44,216 bases of DNA from NCBI GenBank assembly GCA_002373875.1, contig DFKQ01000010.1, positions 1-44,216 on the forward strand, read 5' to 3'. The translations under genes were made by a program, and so were the position numbers. The notes under the pieces are model-generated. The model was not told the DNA's origin and searched no databases. It was given only the letters and a program-made list of their open reading frames with translations. Within the stretch, counting starts at the first letter, position 1; every line of letters begins with the position of its first letter. This DNA is from Lachnospiraceae bacterium UBA3641 (GTDB lineage Bacteria; Bacillota; Clostridia; Lachnospirales; Lachnospiraceae). Shown in pieces: positions 1 through 7,527 of the stretch.

Positions 1-497
1 ATATCTCGAAGGTGTTCTTTTCTCACGGTAACTTTAAGATAATAACGCTTCCGGCAGGGGAGAACATCTATATGCTATGGAAAAAGCTGAAAGCGGATGA
101 TTTTGATACGGATATCATTGAGGTTTTAAGGGAAAGCAACGATGATATCAGTAAACAGTTGGATGGGCTGTCGAGAGATGATTTTTCAGAGGTATACCTT
201 TTCTTCGATTATGATATGCATCAAACCAATCTGGGCAAGGAAGATGATGCGGATGCAGTAAAACAGATGCTTGAAAGTTTCGATAATGAGACAGTGAACG
301 GGAAGCTGTATATCAGTTATCCGATGGTGGAGGCACTCAGGGATTATCTACGGAAAATCTGTTTTAAAATTTTGGATAAGAATAGAAGGATTTCTTCGGA
401 GGTCCTTTTATATTGCCATTTTTACGAGGGCGCACGATGTCCGGTGGACATCGGCTTTGCGCCGACCGTAGCGGAGCGAAGACAGGAGGGATTCTGA
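1..497 (+). pseudogene. 5'-truncated, chimeric hypothetical protein
   Basis: The frame is open to the window edge, so the true start lies upstream; the GTG at 12 is only the first internal candidate. Residues up to about 110 (from position 12) look like a real acidic protein with the string YLFFDYDMHQ and later KLYISYPMVEALRDY. This recalls Toprim-like nuclease-associated proteins, but I cannot assign a family. From roughly position 345 the translation loses that character, and from about 413 it reads out of frame through the typical leader of a phage terminase gene. The C-terminus is therefore probably a deletion junction, not native. The stop overlaps the next ATG (TGATG). Function unknown. 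Confidence 0.45.
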
Positions 498-880
498 TGG
501 CAGGGATAAAGTCGAAGCCTACGGCGCTGAAGAAGCTGGAAGGCAATCCGGGAAAAAGAAAACTGAATGCGAAAGAGCCGGTGCCTGCAAAGGGAATGCC
601 CGACTGTCCGAAGTGGTTGCTTCCGGAGGCGAAGGAAGAGTGGAAGAGGCTCTGTCAGAAACTGTCCGAGATGGGTGTGCTGACGGAGATCGACATGGCG
701 GCGTTCGCGGCGTATTGCCAGAGCTATGCAAGATGGAAAGAAGCTCAGGAGCATATTGATGGACCGATTTTCGTTGAAATGTTTTTGACAGGTGCTGCGT
801 TCGAGGCAATACCGATACTATTGGTCAAACTGGGAGAAGAGGGGATGCTCGGACTGATGGATCTGCTTGATCGGGTATAA
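497..880 (+). pseudogene. Truncated phage terminase small subunit (P27 family), chimeric 3' end
   Basis: The start at 497 follows a strong AGGAGGG. Residues 1 to about 87 (MAGIKSKPTALKKLEGNPGK, then PDCPKWLLPEAKEEW and TEIDMAAFAAYCQSYARWKEA) match the N-terminal two-thirds of P27-type terminase small subunits, which recognise phage DNA for packaging. After about residue 88 the sequence becomes a hydrophobic stretch unlike the family (FVEMFLTGAAFEAIPILLVK), so another prophage segment seems to be joined here by deletion. No large terminase, portal or capsid gene follows. It is best read as prophage debris; the chimeric protein is probably non-functional. Confidence 0.7.
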
Positions 881-914
881 ATGAGATGAAGATCTGAAAA
901 GGTGGGAAGAGACT

Positions 915-1184
915 ATGGAGAAAATGAAATATGTGTGTGAGGTCTGCGGAAAGACTGAGATTATGACACCGGAAGAAGCGTACCAGGAAGGATGGGACTA
1001 TCCGCCTTTTATGGGAAGTTATGGAGTGGTTTCCGCGCGGACATGTCCGTGTTGTCCGATGATGAAGACGGCTTGGGCGGCTCTAATGCTTGAAAAAAAG
1101 CAATATGAAGAACTGACTGACATCCAAAAGGAAACAATAATGAGGATCAAAGGTGAGCCGTATAATATGAAGGTGGATGATTGA
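915..1184 (+). CDS. Small zinc-ribbon-like hypothetical protein
   Basis: This 89-residue protein begins MEKMKYVCEVCGKTE and has two Cys pairs, CEVC near residues 8-11 and CPCC near 45-48. The spacing suits one structural zinc ribbon. The middle is aromatic and Gly-rich (GWDYPPFMGSYG) and the C-terminus is charged and helical. No catalytic motif is visible. It sits between the terminase fragment and the toxin-antitoxin pair, so it is probably cargo of the decayed prophage or a mobile island. A weak GGTGGGAAGAG ribosome site precedes the start. A nucleic-acid-binding accessory role is possible but unproven. Confidence 0.6.
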   Translation: MEKMKYVCEVCGKTEIMTPEEAYQEGWDYPPFMGSYGVVSARTCPCCPMMKTAWAALMLEKKQYEELTDIQKETIMRIKGEPYNMKVDD

Positions 1185-1242
1185 CGTATGTCATAGTGCA
1201 AGTGAAATCGGACAGGTAGTGATCTGAAAGATAATTGAAGAG

Positions 1243-1271
1243 TTGACAGGTTGAGATATATCTCATATAAT
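1243..1271 (+). promoter_or_regulatory. Consensus sigma-70 promoter of the toxin-antitoxin pair
   Basis: A perfect -35 TTGACA (1243-1248) is followed by a 17-bp spacer and a perfect -10 TATAAT (1266-1271). Transcription would start about 10 bp upstream of the toxin start at 1289. Confidence 0.85.
1252..1265. promoter_or_regulatory. Palindromic operator between -35 and -10 of the HigBA promoter
   Basis: TGAGATATATCTCA is a perfect 14-bp palindrome filling most of the promoter spacer. An antitoxin dimer bound there would occlude RNA polymerase, the usual autorepression arrangement of type II toxin-antitoxin modules. That the downstream XRE protein binds it is inferred from position. Confidence 0.75.
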
Positions 1272-1288
1272 ACAGAAGAGGAGTCCTT

Positions 1289-1642
1289 ATGACTTTTGAA
1301 ATAGAATTTTACTCAAGCAAAGACGGAAGGGAGCCGGTAGCGGAGTTTTTGGATTCCTTGGATTCCAAGATGTCTGCAAAGTTGGTAGGACTTATGGAAA
1401 TACTGGAAGAGAAGGGGACAGAATTACGTATGCCCTACTCGGAACATCTTGAGGATGGTATTTTTGAACTTCGCTGTAAACAAGGAAGTAATATCACAAG
1501 AGTGATGTATTTCTTTTACGTAGGAAAGAAGATTATAGCGACAAACGGATTTGTAAAGAAAACGCAAAAAACTCCGGCTAAAGAACTTAAGCTGGCAAAA
1601 GAACGGCGTGCAGATTGGTTAAGTCGCCATAAGGAGGGCTAA
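1289..1642 (+). CDS. higB: HigB/RelE-type toxin, phage Gp49-like family
   Basis: This 117-residue basic protein starts MTFEIEFYSSKDGREPVAEF and contains LEDGIFELRCKQGSNITRVMYFF. The D/E-GIFELR plus R-x-x-YFF pattern is characteristic of the HigB/Gp49 branch of RelE toxins, ribosome-dependent mRNA interferases. The C-terminal KKTQKTPAKELKLAKERRADW is the expected basic helix. The length is normal and no lesion is visible. The antitoxin gene follows 1 bp after the stop, giving the toxin-first order typical of hig loci. Expression is driven by the consensus promoter just upstream. It may be the most intact survivor of the prophage remnant. Confidence 0.88.
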   Translation: MTFEIEFYSSKDGREPVAEFLDSLDSKMSAKLVGLMEILEEKGTELRMPYSEHLEDGIFELRCKQGSNITRVMYFFYVGKKIIATNGFVKKTQKTPAKELKLAKERRADWLSRHKEG

Positions 1643-1643
1643 C

Positions 1644-1934
1644 ATGAATCTTAAAGAGTATAAAACTAAAAAGATGAATGATCCTGAATTTGCAAAGGCA
1701 TACGAGGAAATCCAGCCGGAAATGAATGTGATCCGAGCTATTATAGACGCTCGCATCTCACAGAATATAACGCAGAAAGAACTTGCAGAGAGAACAGGTA
1801 TCGCCCAGACAGAGATCAGCAAGTTGGAGAACGGAACAAGAAATCCGTCAATTAAACTATTGCAGAGGCTTGCAGAAGGGATGGATATGGTTTTGAATAT
1901 ATCGTTCACGCCCAAAACAAGTGTCAGAAAATGA
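1644..1934 (+). CDS. higA: HigA-type antitoxin, XRE helix-turn-helix
   Basis: This is a 96-residue protein with an XRE-family HTH across residues about 38-92 (ITQKELAERTGIAQTEISKLENGTRNPS). The helix-turn-helix core QKELAERTGIAQTEISKLE is nearly canonical. HigA antitoxins neutralise HigB and repress their own promoter; the palindrome at 1252-1265 is the obvious target. It starts 1 bp after the toxin stop, within an AAGGAGGGC ribosome site context, implying coupled translation. Its last codons overlap the start of the broken HNH gene. Confidence 0.88.
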   Translation: MNLKEYKTKKMNDPEFAKAYEEIQPEMNVIRAIIDARISQNITQKELAERTGIAQTEISKLENGTRNPSIKLLQRLAEGMDMVLNISFTPKTSVRK

Positions 1935-2149
1935 AACATAAGTACGCATCCGAGCATCCTTTCTGTGAGCTGTGTTTTGAGCGTGGAATTATCGTGGAGA
2001 CCGAATAGATCCACCACAAGAAGCCGTTGAGTGAAGGTGGCACACACGATTGTGATAATCTAATCGCGCTGTGCAAGTCGTGTCACTCAACCATACACGC
2101 GAAGAGAGGGAACTTTTTAGTTGCATATCGGGTAGCAACAAACATTTGA
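1931..2149 (+). pseudogene. HNH endonuclease remnant with in-frame amber stop
   Basis: Reading from ATG 1931 gives the C-terminal half of a phage HNH endonuclease: HPFCELCFERG, then after a TAG codon IHHKKPLSEGGTHDCDNLIALCKSCHSTIHAKRG. The zinc Cys pairs (CELC, CKSC) and the HH...N...H catalytic core are recognisable. The frame is interrupted immediately before the His-His pair, and the usual N-terminal basic half is absent. HNH genes normally sit next to terminase genes in phages; here toxin-antitoxin genes now lie between them, showing rearrangement. It is non-functional unless the amber codon is suppressed. Confidence 0.75.
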
Positions 2150-2341
2150 AGCAGTCTCCTGCTCATCTACAGTATATGAAAAAGTGCGGGTTTTGTCAAT
2201 ATAAAAATATAAATATAAACGTTTGAAGACGGCGAAAACATGCGGAAAGAATGAAAATAGAATGAACATTTTTAGTGGAATATTTAGGAGCAGGGATAAG
2301 CCCACGGATAGGACAGCAGGCAGCAGTTACAGTTTCTTTTA

Positions 2342-2368
2342 GGGAATTGGGGACGGTTCTTAATTCCC
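2342..2368. repeat. Small palindromic repeat, GGGGACG-loop family, copy 1
   Basis: Arms GGGAATT (2342-2348) and AATTCCC (2362-2368) enclose a 13-base loop GGGGACGGTTCTT. The loop is shared with elements at 9064, 9131 (inverted), 10771, 20422 (inverted) and the window end, whereas the arm sequence differs at each. The stretch 2150-2385 around it holds no credible gene. Confidence 0.6.
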
Positions 2369-2385
2369 GGGAATGAGGGGCCGGT

Positions 2386-2426
2386 AAATAGAAACACACC
2401 GATTTGTTATCGGTGTGTTTCTATTT
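2386..2426 (-). terminator. Hairpin terminator of the esterase gene
   Basis: A perfect 18-bp stem (2386-2403 with 2409-2426) has a 5-base loop. On the minus strand the distal arm ends TTTCTATTT, giving a modest U-rich tail. The stem includes the last codons and stop of the minus-strand esterase, so it serves as that gene's 3' end. Confidence 0.65.
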
Positions 2427-3405
2427 GAGTCAAAAAGCTGTCCGCAAGCTGCGGCCATAAGGTGATCTCCGGGAAATAAACCGGCGGGATGCTCCCGGCA
2501 TCATCATCCGGTTCAAGAGAGCCCTGTGCTCCTTTGGGGAACTGTTTCTTAAGCTCTTGTATCCTTTTTGCGGGAACTCCGGTCAGTCCTTCGCCGTAGA
2601 GAACCCTGACCATGGCATATAACTGCGCATAGGTATAATCGTCTGTATCTTCACCGGTCTCCCGTCCGAGACCCAGGCCGTGAAGGCCGAAGGGAAAGAC
2701 ATAATGGGCGCAGGGAATCCCCTTATCAATAAGAGCCTGGGCCATCAGGTAGGAATTCTTGACGGGTACCAGCTCATCCTCTGCCGTCTGCCATATGAAG
2801 CAGGGCGGAGTGTCGTTGTCCACATTCTTCTCGCATGAGTAGTAATCGACCTCTTCCCCGGAGGGTGATCGCCCTAACAGGGCTTCACGTGAGCTCTTGT
2901 GAGTAAACCTGCCCATGGTTATTACGGGATACGACAGGATCGTCCCGTCAGGCCTTGCGGATATGCGGTTTAGAACCTTATCGGGATCTTTTACATCCTT
3001 GAAATGTACGGTAAGGGTAGCACACAGATGAGCTCCTGCCGAAAAGCCGCAGATGAATAGCTTCTCATTCCTTATCCCGGCATCGAGCCTAGTCCTTCTT
3101 ATAAGACGGACCGCCCTTCCTATATCATTAAGAGGCTGATCCTTGAGGGGGAAGGCGAAGGTAAGATCAGTGGTGTAGGCAAGGACATAAGCATCGTATC
3201 CCTTCTCATAGAATTCAAGAGCAACAGGTTCACCCTCGTGGGGTACACACATGTTGTAGCCGCCACCCGGTGCCACCAGCATCACACCCTTTTTCGTATC
3301 CTTTGTATCTTCGTGCAGATATGCCTTGATAAAGGGCCTGAAGCCGTAAGAAGCCGGGTAATCGTACTCATCCTTATCCCATATATCAACCTTGAATTTC
3401 CTCAT
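2407..3405 (-). CDS. Alpha/beta-hydrolase, BD-FAE/acetylesterase-like
   Basis: This 332-residue cytoplasmic enzyme has no signal peptide. The start at 3405 is chosen because CGGAGG lies 5 bases upstream; an ATG at 3423 lacks such a site. The fold markers are an oxyanion-type GGGY (47-50), the nucleophile elbow GFSAGA with Ser122, a probable acid Asp210 in TAEDELVP and His242 in GLHGLGLG. This layout is that of the abhydrolase_3/BD-FAE esterases, many of which remove acetyl groups from xylo-oligosaccharides. It is divergent from the arabinoxylan unit that starts at 3691, which supports deacetylation of imported xylan fragments. The exact substrate is inferred. The 3' end lies inside a hairpin terminator. 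Confidence 0.75.
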   Translation of the reverse strand: MRKFKVDIWDKDEYDYPASYGFRPFIKAYLHEDTKDTKKGVMLVAPGGGYNMCVPHEGEPVALEFYEKGYDAYVLAYTTDLTFAFPLKDQPLNDIGRAVRLIRRTRLDAGIRNEKLFICGFSAGAHLCATLTVHFKDVKDPDKVLNRISARPDGTILSYPVITMGRFTHKSSREALLGRSPSGEEVDYYSCEKNVDNDTPPCFIWQTAEDELVPVKNSYLMAQALIDKGIPCAHYVFPFGLHGLGLGRETGEDTDDYTYAQLYAMVRVLYGEGLTGVPAKRIQELKKQFPKGAQGSLEPDDDAGSIPPVYFPEITLWPQLADSFLTQIETHR

Positions 3406-3491
3406 ATAATCCTCCGATCGCATTGATCCTTTTTCTTCATTAACAAGCTACATGTATTTTAACATGCATGAATTGGAGGTTCAACGAAAAC

Positions 3492-3520
3492 TGACACATG
3501 GGTTCTTAACCAATATGTCA
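3492..3520. repeat. 29-bp dispersed palindrome (TGACACAT family), copy A
   Basis: TGACACAT at one end and ATATGTCA at the other flank an inner GGTTCTTAACC palindrome. The reverse complement of 19364-19392 matches it at 26 of 29 positions by eye. It sits between the esterase and the divergent sugar-import operon, so it could also be mistaken for an operator. Confidence 0.6.
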
Positions 3521-3594
3521 GTGAATGTGACAGAGGTTAACATAATTTTAAGACTATAATTTCACCCCCTTTAAAATTAAATTTGTGGGTGGTT

Positions 3595-3610
3595 TGTAAT
3601 ACGTTTTACA
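3595..3610. promoter_or_regulatory. LacI-type operator-like palindrome upstream of the arabinoxylan operon
   Basis: TGTAATACGTTTTACA is a 16-bp palindrome with one mismatched pair and the central CG typical of LacI/CcpA-family operators. It lies 81 bp before the binding-protein start. It differs in half-site from the TTATGCGCATAA operators of the alpha-glucan region, so another regulator is implied, possibly CcpA or the protein once encoded by the LacI remnant at 15950. Confidence 0.5.
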
Positions 3611-3690
3611 GGGATAATGTATATTGTTCGGGGAATAAACTAATTAAATCCCGACAGTTACTTTTATTTTATCTTTAAGGGAGGGAAAAT

Positions 3691-5430
3691 ATGAAACTGA
3701 AAAAAGTAACAGCACTTCTATTAAGTACCGTACTTACAATGTCGATGCTTGCAGGTTGCGGCGGCGGAGCAGCATCCGCACCAGCTGATGCGGGAACAGC
3801 AGACACTGCAGATGCAGGTGATGCCGATGATGCAGACGATGCAGACGATGCTGCGGATGATTCTGATGCAGGATCGGGTGAGGTTAAGGAATTCTCAATG
3901 TTTATCACAATGCCCGGTTCCGAGATCAATGATGACAATGAGATCGCTCAGATGATCGCTGACAAGTGGGGCGTTAAGGTTAAGGAGACATGGCTTACAG
4001 GTCAGACAGCAGCCGAAGCTACAGGTACACTTATCGCAGGTGATGAGTACCCTGACTTCATCGATTCCGACGAAATGAATCTTCTTCTTGATGCAGACGC
4101 TCTTATTCCTCTTGATGACTATATCGATCAGTATCCCGAGTTCAAGGAGACCTGGTTCACTCCCGAAGAGTGGGAGAAGTTCCGTCAGCCCGACGGTCAT
4201 ATCTACTGGATCAATCCCTTCGGAAACACCAAGGGCGAGACCAAGGATACAACCCATAATGATGAGGCCTTCTGGATTCAGGTTCGCGTACTTGAGTGGG
4301 CAGGATATCCCAAGATCCAGACAATGGATGAGTACTTCAAGCTCCTTGAGGACTACATCGCAGCCAATCCTACAATGGAAGACGGTACCGAGAACATGGC
4401 TTATACCATTCTCTGTGAGGACTGGAGATACTTCTGTCTTGAGAATGCAGGCCAGTTCCTTGGCGGATATCCCAACGATGGTTCAGTAATCGTAAACAAG
4501 AAGGATATGAAGATCGAGGATTACAACACCTCAGAGGATACCATCGCTTACTTCAAGAAGCTCAATGAAGAGTACAACAAAGGCTTCGTAGATCCCGAGT
4601 CATTCACCCAGACCTACGATGAGTACATCGCTAAGCTGTCAACAGGCCGCGTACTCGGTATGGTCGACCAGTGGTGGGATTTCGCTTACACCGTAAACGA
4701 TTCCTTCAAGCAGACAGGTCTTGACCAGAAGGGCTGCAACTATGTTCCTCTCGGTCTTACCACAAAGGCAGGCATGGAGAACAGGTGGCATACATATGAT
4801 GATACCGTTAATCAGGCTTCAGGTATCGCCATCACAACAGACTGTGAAGATCCCGATGCAGCTTTCAAGTTCCTTGTAGACTGCGCTATGGATCAGGAGC
4901 TTCATGACCTTCGTTTCTGGGGCGTTAAGGGCGTTGACTATGAAGTAGATGATGACGGACTCTTCTATCGTACGGATGAGCAGAGGCAGAACTGGGCAGA
5001 TACTTCTTATCAGGCAGCACACAGGTGTCAGTATTCTTACTTCCCTCAGTGGAAGGGTACGTCTGAAGACGGCAAGAACGCCAACAAGCCTGAGGAGCAG
5101 CCTTCGGAATTCATGAACGATATGGCTAAGCCTCTTAAGGATTGCTTCGATGCATACGGCGTAACAACCTATCCTCAGTTGATCGGTTCGGTTCAGGAGA
5201 CCAATGGTCCCTGGTTCCCGATGTACTCATACTCCAACAACTTCACAACCGAGACTCCCGGTGGTGTGGCATGGACCAAGATGGGTGAGTGCAAGCATGA
5301 GTGGTTACCTAAGGTTGTAATGGCTAAGGATTTCGAAAAGGGTTGGGATGAATATATGGAAGCATACAATGCATGCAAGCCCGAAGATTTCCTTGCCGAG
5401 ATGCAGGAGATACTTGATACCTTCAAATAA
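3691..5430 (+). CDS. Sugar ABC transporter substrate-binding lipoprotein (LplA-like)
   Basis: This 579-residue lipoprotein has a signal peptide MKLKKVTALLLSTVLTMSML and lipobox LAGC with lipidated Cys23. A disordered Ala/Asp-rich tether (about 30-65) follows, then a large type-1 extracellular solute-binding domain. AAGGGAGGG precedes the start. The LplA-type length and the following LplB/YtcP-like permeases place it in the CUT1 oligosaccharide importers, which usually share a housekeeping MsmX-type ATPase; none is encoded nearby. Neighbours (GH43, GH51, pentose enzymes) point to arabinoxylo-oligosaccharides as cargo, which is inference. It is probably the most abundant product of the operon, since hairpins and a terminator follow it directly. 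Confidence 0.85.
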   Translation: MKLKKVTALLLSTVLTMSMLAGCGGGAASAPADAGTADTADAGDADDADDADDAADDSDAGSGEVKEFSMFITMPGSEINDDNEIAQMIADKWGVKVKETWLTGQTAAEATGTLIAGDEYPDFIDSDEMNLLLDADALIPLDDYIDQYPEFKETWFTPEEWEKFRQPDGHIYWINPFGNTKGETKDTTHNDEAFWIQVRVLEWAGYPKIQTMDEYFKLLEDYIAANPTMEDGTENMAYTILCEDWRYFCLENAGQFLGGYPNDGSVIVNKKDMKIEDYNTSEDTIAYFKKLNEEYNKGFVDPESFTQTYDEYIAKLSTGRVLGMVDQWWDFAYTVNDSFKQTGLDQKGCNYVPLGLTTKAGMENRWHTYDDTVNQASGIAITTDCEDPDAAFKFLVDCAMDQELHDLRFWGVKGVDYEVDDDGLFYRTDEQRQNWADTSYQAAHRCQYSYFPQWKGTSEDGKNANKPEEQPSEFMNDMAKPLKDCFDAYGVTTYPQLIGSVQETNGPWFPMYSYSNNFTTETPGGVAWTKMGECKHEWLPKVVMAKDFEKGWDEYMEAYNACKPEDFLAEMQEILDTFK

Positions 5431-5545
5431 GCTTCGCTTATTATCAGGTAAAATATGCACACTGATCCGCAAGGAAGATGTCAGCTGACGCTGACCGGAT
5501 CAGGCGCAGCAAAATCCGCAAACGGATTTTGATCAGAACGCATTA
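5426..5545 (+). other. Structured 3' region of the binding-protein mRNA (three hairpins)
   Basis: Successive inverted repeats are AATAAGC/GCTTATT (5426-5442), CTGATCCG/CGGATCAG (5462-5503, with inner GTCAGCTGAC at 5480-5489) and CAAAATCCG/CGGATTTTG (5510-5531). No ORF is present. The array probably shields the upstream message from 3' exonucleases, as REP sequences do between malE and malF. Confidence 0.6.
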
Positions 5546-5551
5546 AAATAG

Positions 5552-5590
5552 GGGCAGCAACTATGCGACAAACACTGTTGCTGCCCTTTT
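5552..5590 (+). terminator. Attenuating terminator between binding protein and permeases
   Basis: GGGCAGCAAC (5552-5561) pairs with GTTGCTGCCC (5577-5586), followed by TTTT. The loop is 15 bases. The short U-tract suggests partial termination, giving more binding protein than permease. Confidence 0.7.
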
Positions 5591-5633
5591 CATACGAAAA
5601 AACCGATTAGCCAATATATAACAGGAGTACGTT

Positions 5634-6575
5634 ATGGCACAGAATAAGAAAAAAGAAAAAATGGACAGGAGAGAAATGTGGAAGGAAATAAAGCGTCAGA
5701 AGTTTCTGATGATCGTCTCCTTCTTTATGGTAGCATATGGCATCGTATTCTACTACTGGCCCCTGACCGGCTGGCTCATGGCCTTCCAGAACTACAAACC
5801 CAAGAAGGGACTTCTCGGTTCCAAGTTTGTGGGCCTTGACAAGTTTAGGTTCCTTTTCGAGGATGCGGTATTTATCAAGGTCATTCGAAACACCTTTGCA
5901 ATGGGCCTTATCAATCTGGTTACGACAACAATAATGGCAGTCCTTTTTGCCATTATCTTAAATGAGGTAAGGAGGGCATGGCTTAAAAAGCCCATACAGA
6001 CAATATCCTACCTGCCCCACTTCCTGTCATGGATCGTAGTTACCGGTATCCTTCATGATTCTTTATCGGCAACCGGTATCATCAATGACATTCTATTAAG
6101 GTTTGGAATCATTAAGCAGGCTATCAACTTCTTCGCATTTCCCAAGTACTTCTGGCCCATAGTTGCCTTCGCCAACTGCTGGAAGGAGACCGGATGGAAT
6201 GCGATCATATACCTGGCAGCCATCACAGCCATCGACCCCAGTCTTTATGAGGCGGCCGCCATCGATGGAGCAGACAGGTTGCAGAAGATAAAATATATAA
6301 CCCTACCGGGCATTAAGCCAACATTCCTTATTCTTCTTCTCATGAATGTAGGTAATGTGTTAAACGCCGGATTCGAGGTTCAGTACCTCCTTGGAAACGG
6401 TCTGGTACAGTCGGTATCACAGACTATCGATATCTACGTCCTGAAATGGGGTATTTCCCAGAATGACTATTCACTCGGTACAGCGGCAGGTCTCTTCAAG
6501 AGCGCGGTAAGTATCCTGCTTATCGTTATGGCAAACGCTCTTGCCAAGAGATACAGCGAACAAAGGTTATTCTAA
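5634..6575 (+). CDS. CUT1 sugar ABC transporter permease, LplB-like
   Basis: This 313-residue inner-membrane protein has a basic N-terminus (MAQNKKKEKMDRREMWKEIK) and about six transmembrane helices. The EAA loop that contacts the ATPase reads YEAAAIDGADRLQKIKYITL at roughly residues 203-222. Segments such as GWLMAFQNYKP and the polar loop after helix 1 are typical of LplB-type permeases. CAGGAG precedes the start. It forms the translocation pore with the next gene and works with the binding lipoprotein upstream. Confidence 0.88.
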   Translation: MAQNKKKEKMDRREMWKEIKRQKFLMIVSFFMVAYGIVFYYWPLTGWLMAFQNYKPKKGLLGSKFVGLDKFRFLFEDAVFIKVIRNTFAMGLINLVTTTIMAVLFAIILNEVRRAWLKKPIQTISYLPHFLSWIVVTGILHDSLSATGIINDILLRFGIIKQAINFFAFPKYFWPIVAFANCWKETGWNAIIYLAAITAIDPSLYEAAAIDGADRLQKIKYITLPGIKPTFLILLLMNVGNVLNAGFEVQYLLGNGLVQSVSQTIDIYVLKWGISQNDYSLGTAAGLFKSAVSILLIVMANALAKRYSEQRLF

Positions 6576-6588
6576 GGGGGGATGCGAC

Positions 6589-7491
6589 ATGAATGAGAAT
6601 AAAGAATATAAAGTAAGCAAACCGATAAGTGACAAGGTTTTTTCGGTAGTGGTGTTTGTGTTCCTTCTGGTCTTTGTCATAATCACTCTTTACCCGGTCA
6701 TCAATACCGTTGCCCTTTCCTTTAACGATGGTATCGATGCGGTAAGAGGCAAGATATATTTATGGCCCCGCAAGTTCTCACTTAAGAACTACAAGACGGT
6801 GTTCGCTATGCAGAACATCTGGGTAGGAGCCAAGGTAACTGTCGGAAGGACTGTACTTGCAACACTTACATCACTCTTTGCGAATGCGCTTCTTGCCTTC
6901 GTGGTGAGTCGTAAGCGTTTCCTCTTTAAGTCCCAGTTATCACTCTTCTGGGTAATAACGATGTATGTTAACGGTGGTATGATCCCCGTATTCCTCCTTT
7001 ACAGGAACTTAGGACTTACGGGTACCTTCCATGTATACTGGATACCCGGTATGATCTCGGCCTTTAACATGCTGGTAATGAGGACCTACATGGAGGGTAT
7101 TCCCGAATCACTCGAAGAATCAGCCCAGCTCGACGGTGCAGGCTACTTCACGATATTCAAGGATATCATTTCACCCCTGTGTAAGCCGGTGTATGCAACG
7201 GTCGCCCTCTTTATTGCGGTATGGCAGTGGAACTCATGGTTCGATGCAATGCTCTACAACCGTATGAAGACCCAGTATACGACCCTTCAGTACGAGCTTA
7301 TGAAGCTGCTCTCGTCGGTCATGCAGCAGTCGGGATCGGCCGAGAATGCCAAGAACGGTGCGGCTACCATCACACCCGTGACCATCCGCAGCGCAGCCAC
7401 CGTTGCAACCATGCTTCCCATCGTAATGCTCTACCCCTTCCTTCAGAGGTATTTCGTTACGGGTCTTACGATCGGCGGCGTGAAAGAGTGA
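6589..7491 (+). CDS. CUT1 sugar ABC transporter permease, YtcP-like
   Basis: This is a 300-residue permease. The start at 6589 is preceded by AAGGGGGG; an in-frame ATG at 6541 lies inside the upstream gene without such a site. It has six predicted membrane spans and an EAA loop (EESAQLDGAGYFTIFKDII). The segment IPESLEESAQLDGAGY and the C-terminal LPIVMLYPFLQRYFVTGLTIGGVKE are characteristic of the YtcP branch that pairs with LplB-like permeases. Thirteen bases separate it from the upstream stop, consistent with coupled expression. Confidence 0.88.
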   Translation: MNENKEYKVSKPISDKVFSVVVFVFLLVFVIITLYPVINTVALSFNDGIDAVRGKIYLWPRKFSLKNYKTVFAMQNIWVGAKVTVGRTVLATLTSLFANALLAFVVSRKRFLFKSQLSLFWVITMYVNGGMIPVFLLYRNLGLTGTFHVYWIPGMISAFNMLVMRTYMEGIPESLEESAQLDGAGYFTIFKDIISPLCKPVYATVALFIAVWQWNSWFDAMLYNRMKTQYTTLQYELMKLLSSVMQQSGSAENAKNGAATITPVTIRSAATVATMLPIVMLYPFLQRYFVTGLTIGGVKE

Positions 7492-7527
7492 TCAGTCAAA
7501 TATTGAATTCATAAAGGAAGAAAAAAG

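Noticed and set aside
2117..2399. Two overlapping minus-strand ORFs of 62 and 67 codons
   Set aside because: Low-complexity Phe/Ile-rich translations, no ribosome sites, and they span a repeat and the esterase terminator.
3555..3560. TATAAT as the -10 of the arabinoxylan operon promoter
   Set aside because: No acceptable -35 lies 16-18 bp upstream, so the start site of this operon is left unassigned.
3675..3938. Minus-strand Ser/Ala-rich ORF opposite the binding-protein start
   Set aside because: It is the antisense of the Ala/Asp-rich tether of the lipoprotein; no ribosome site, purely compositional.
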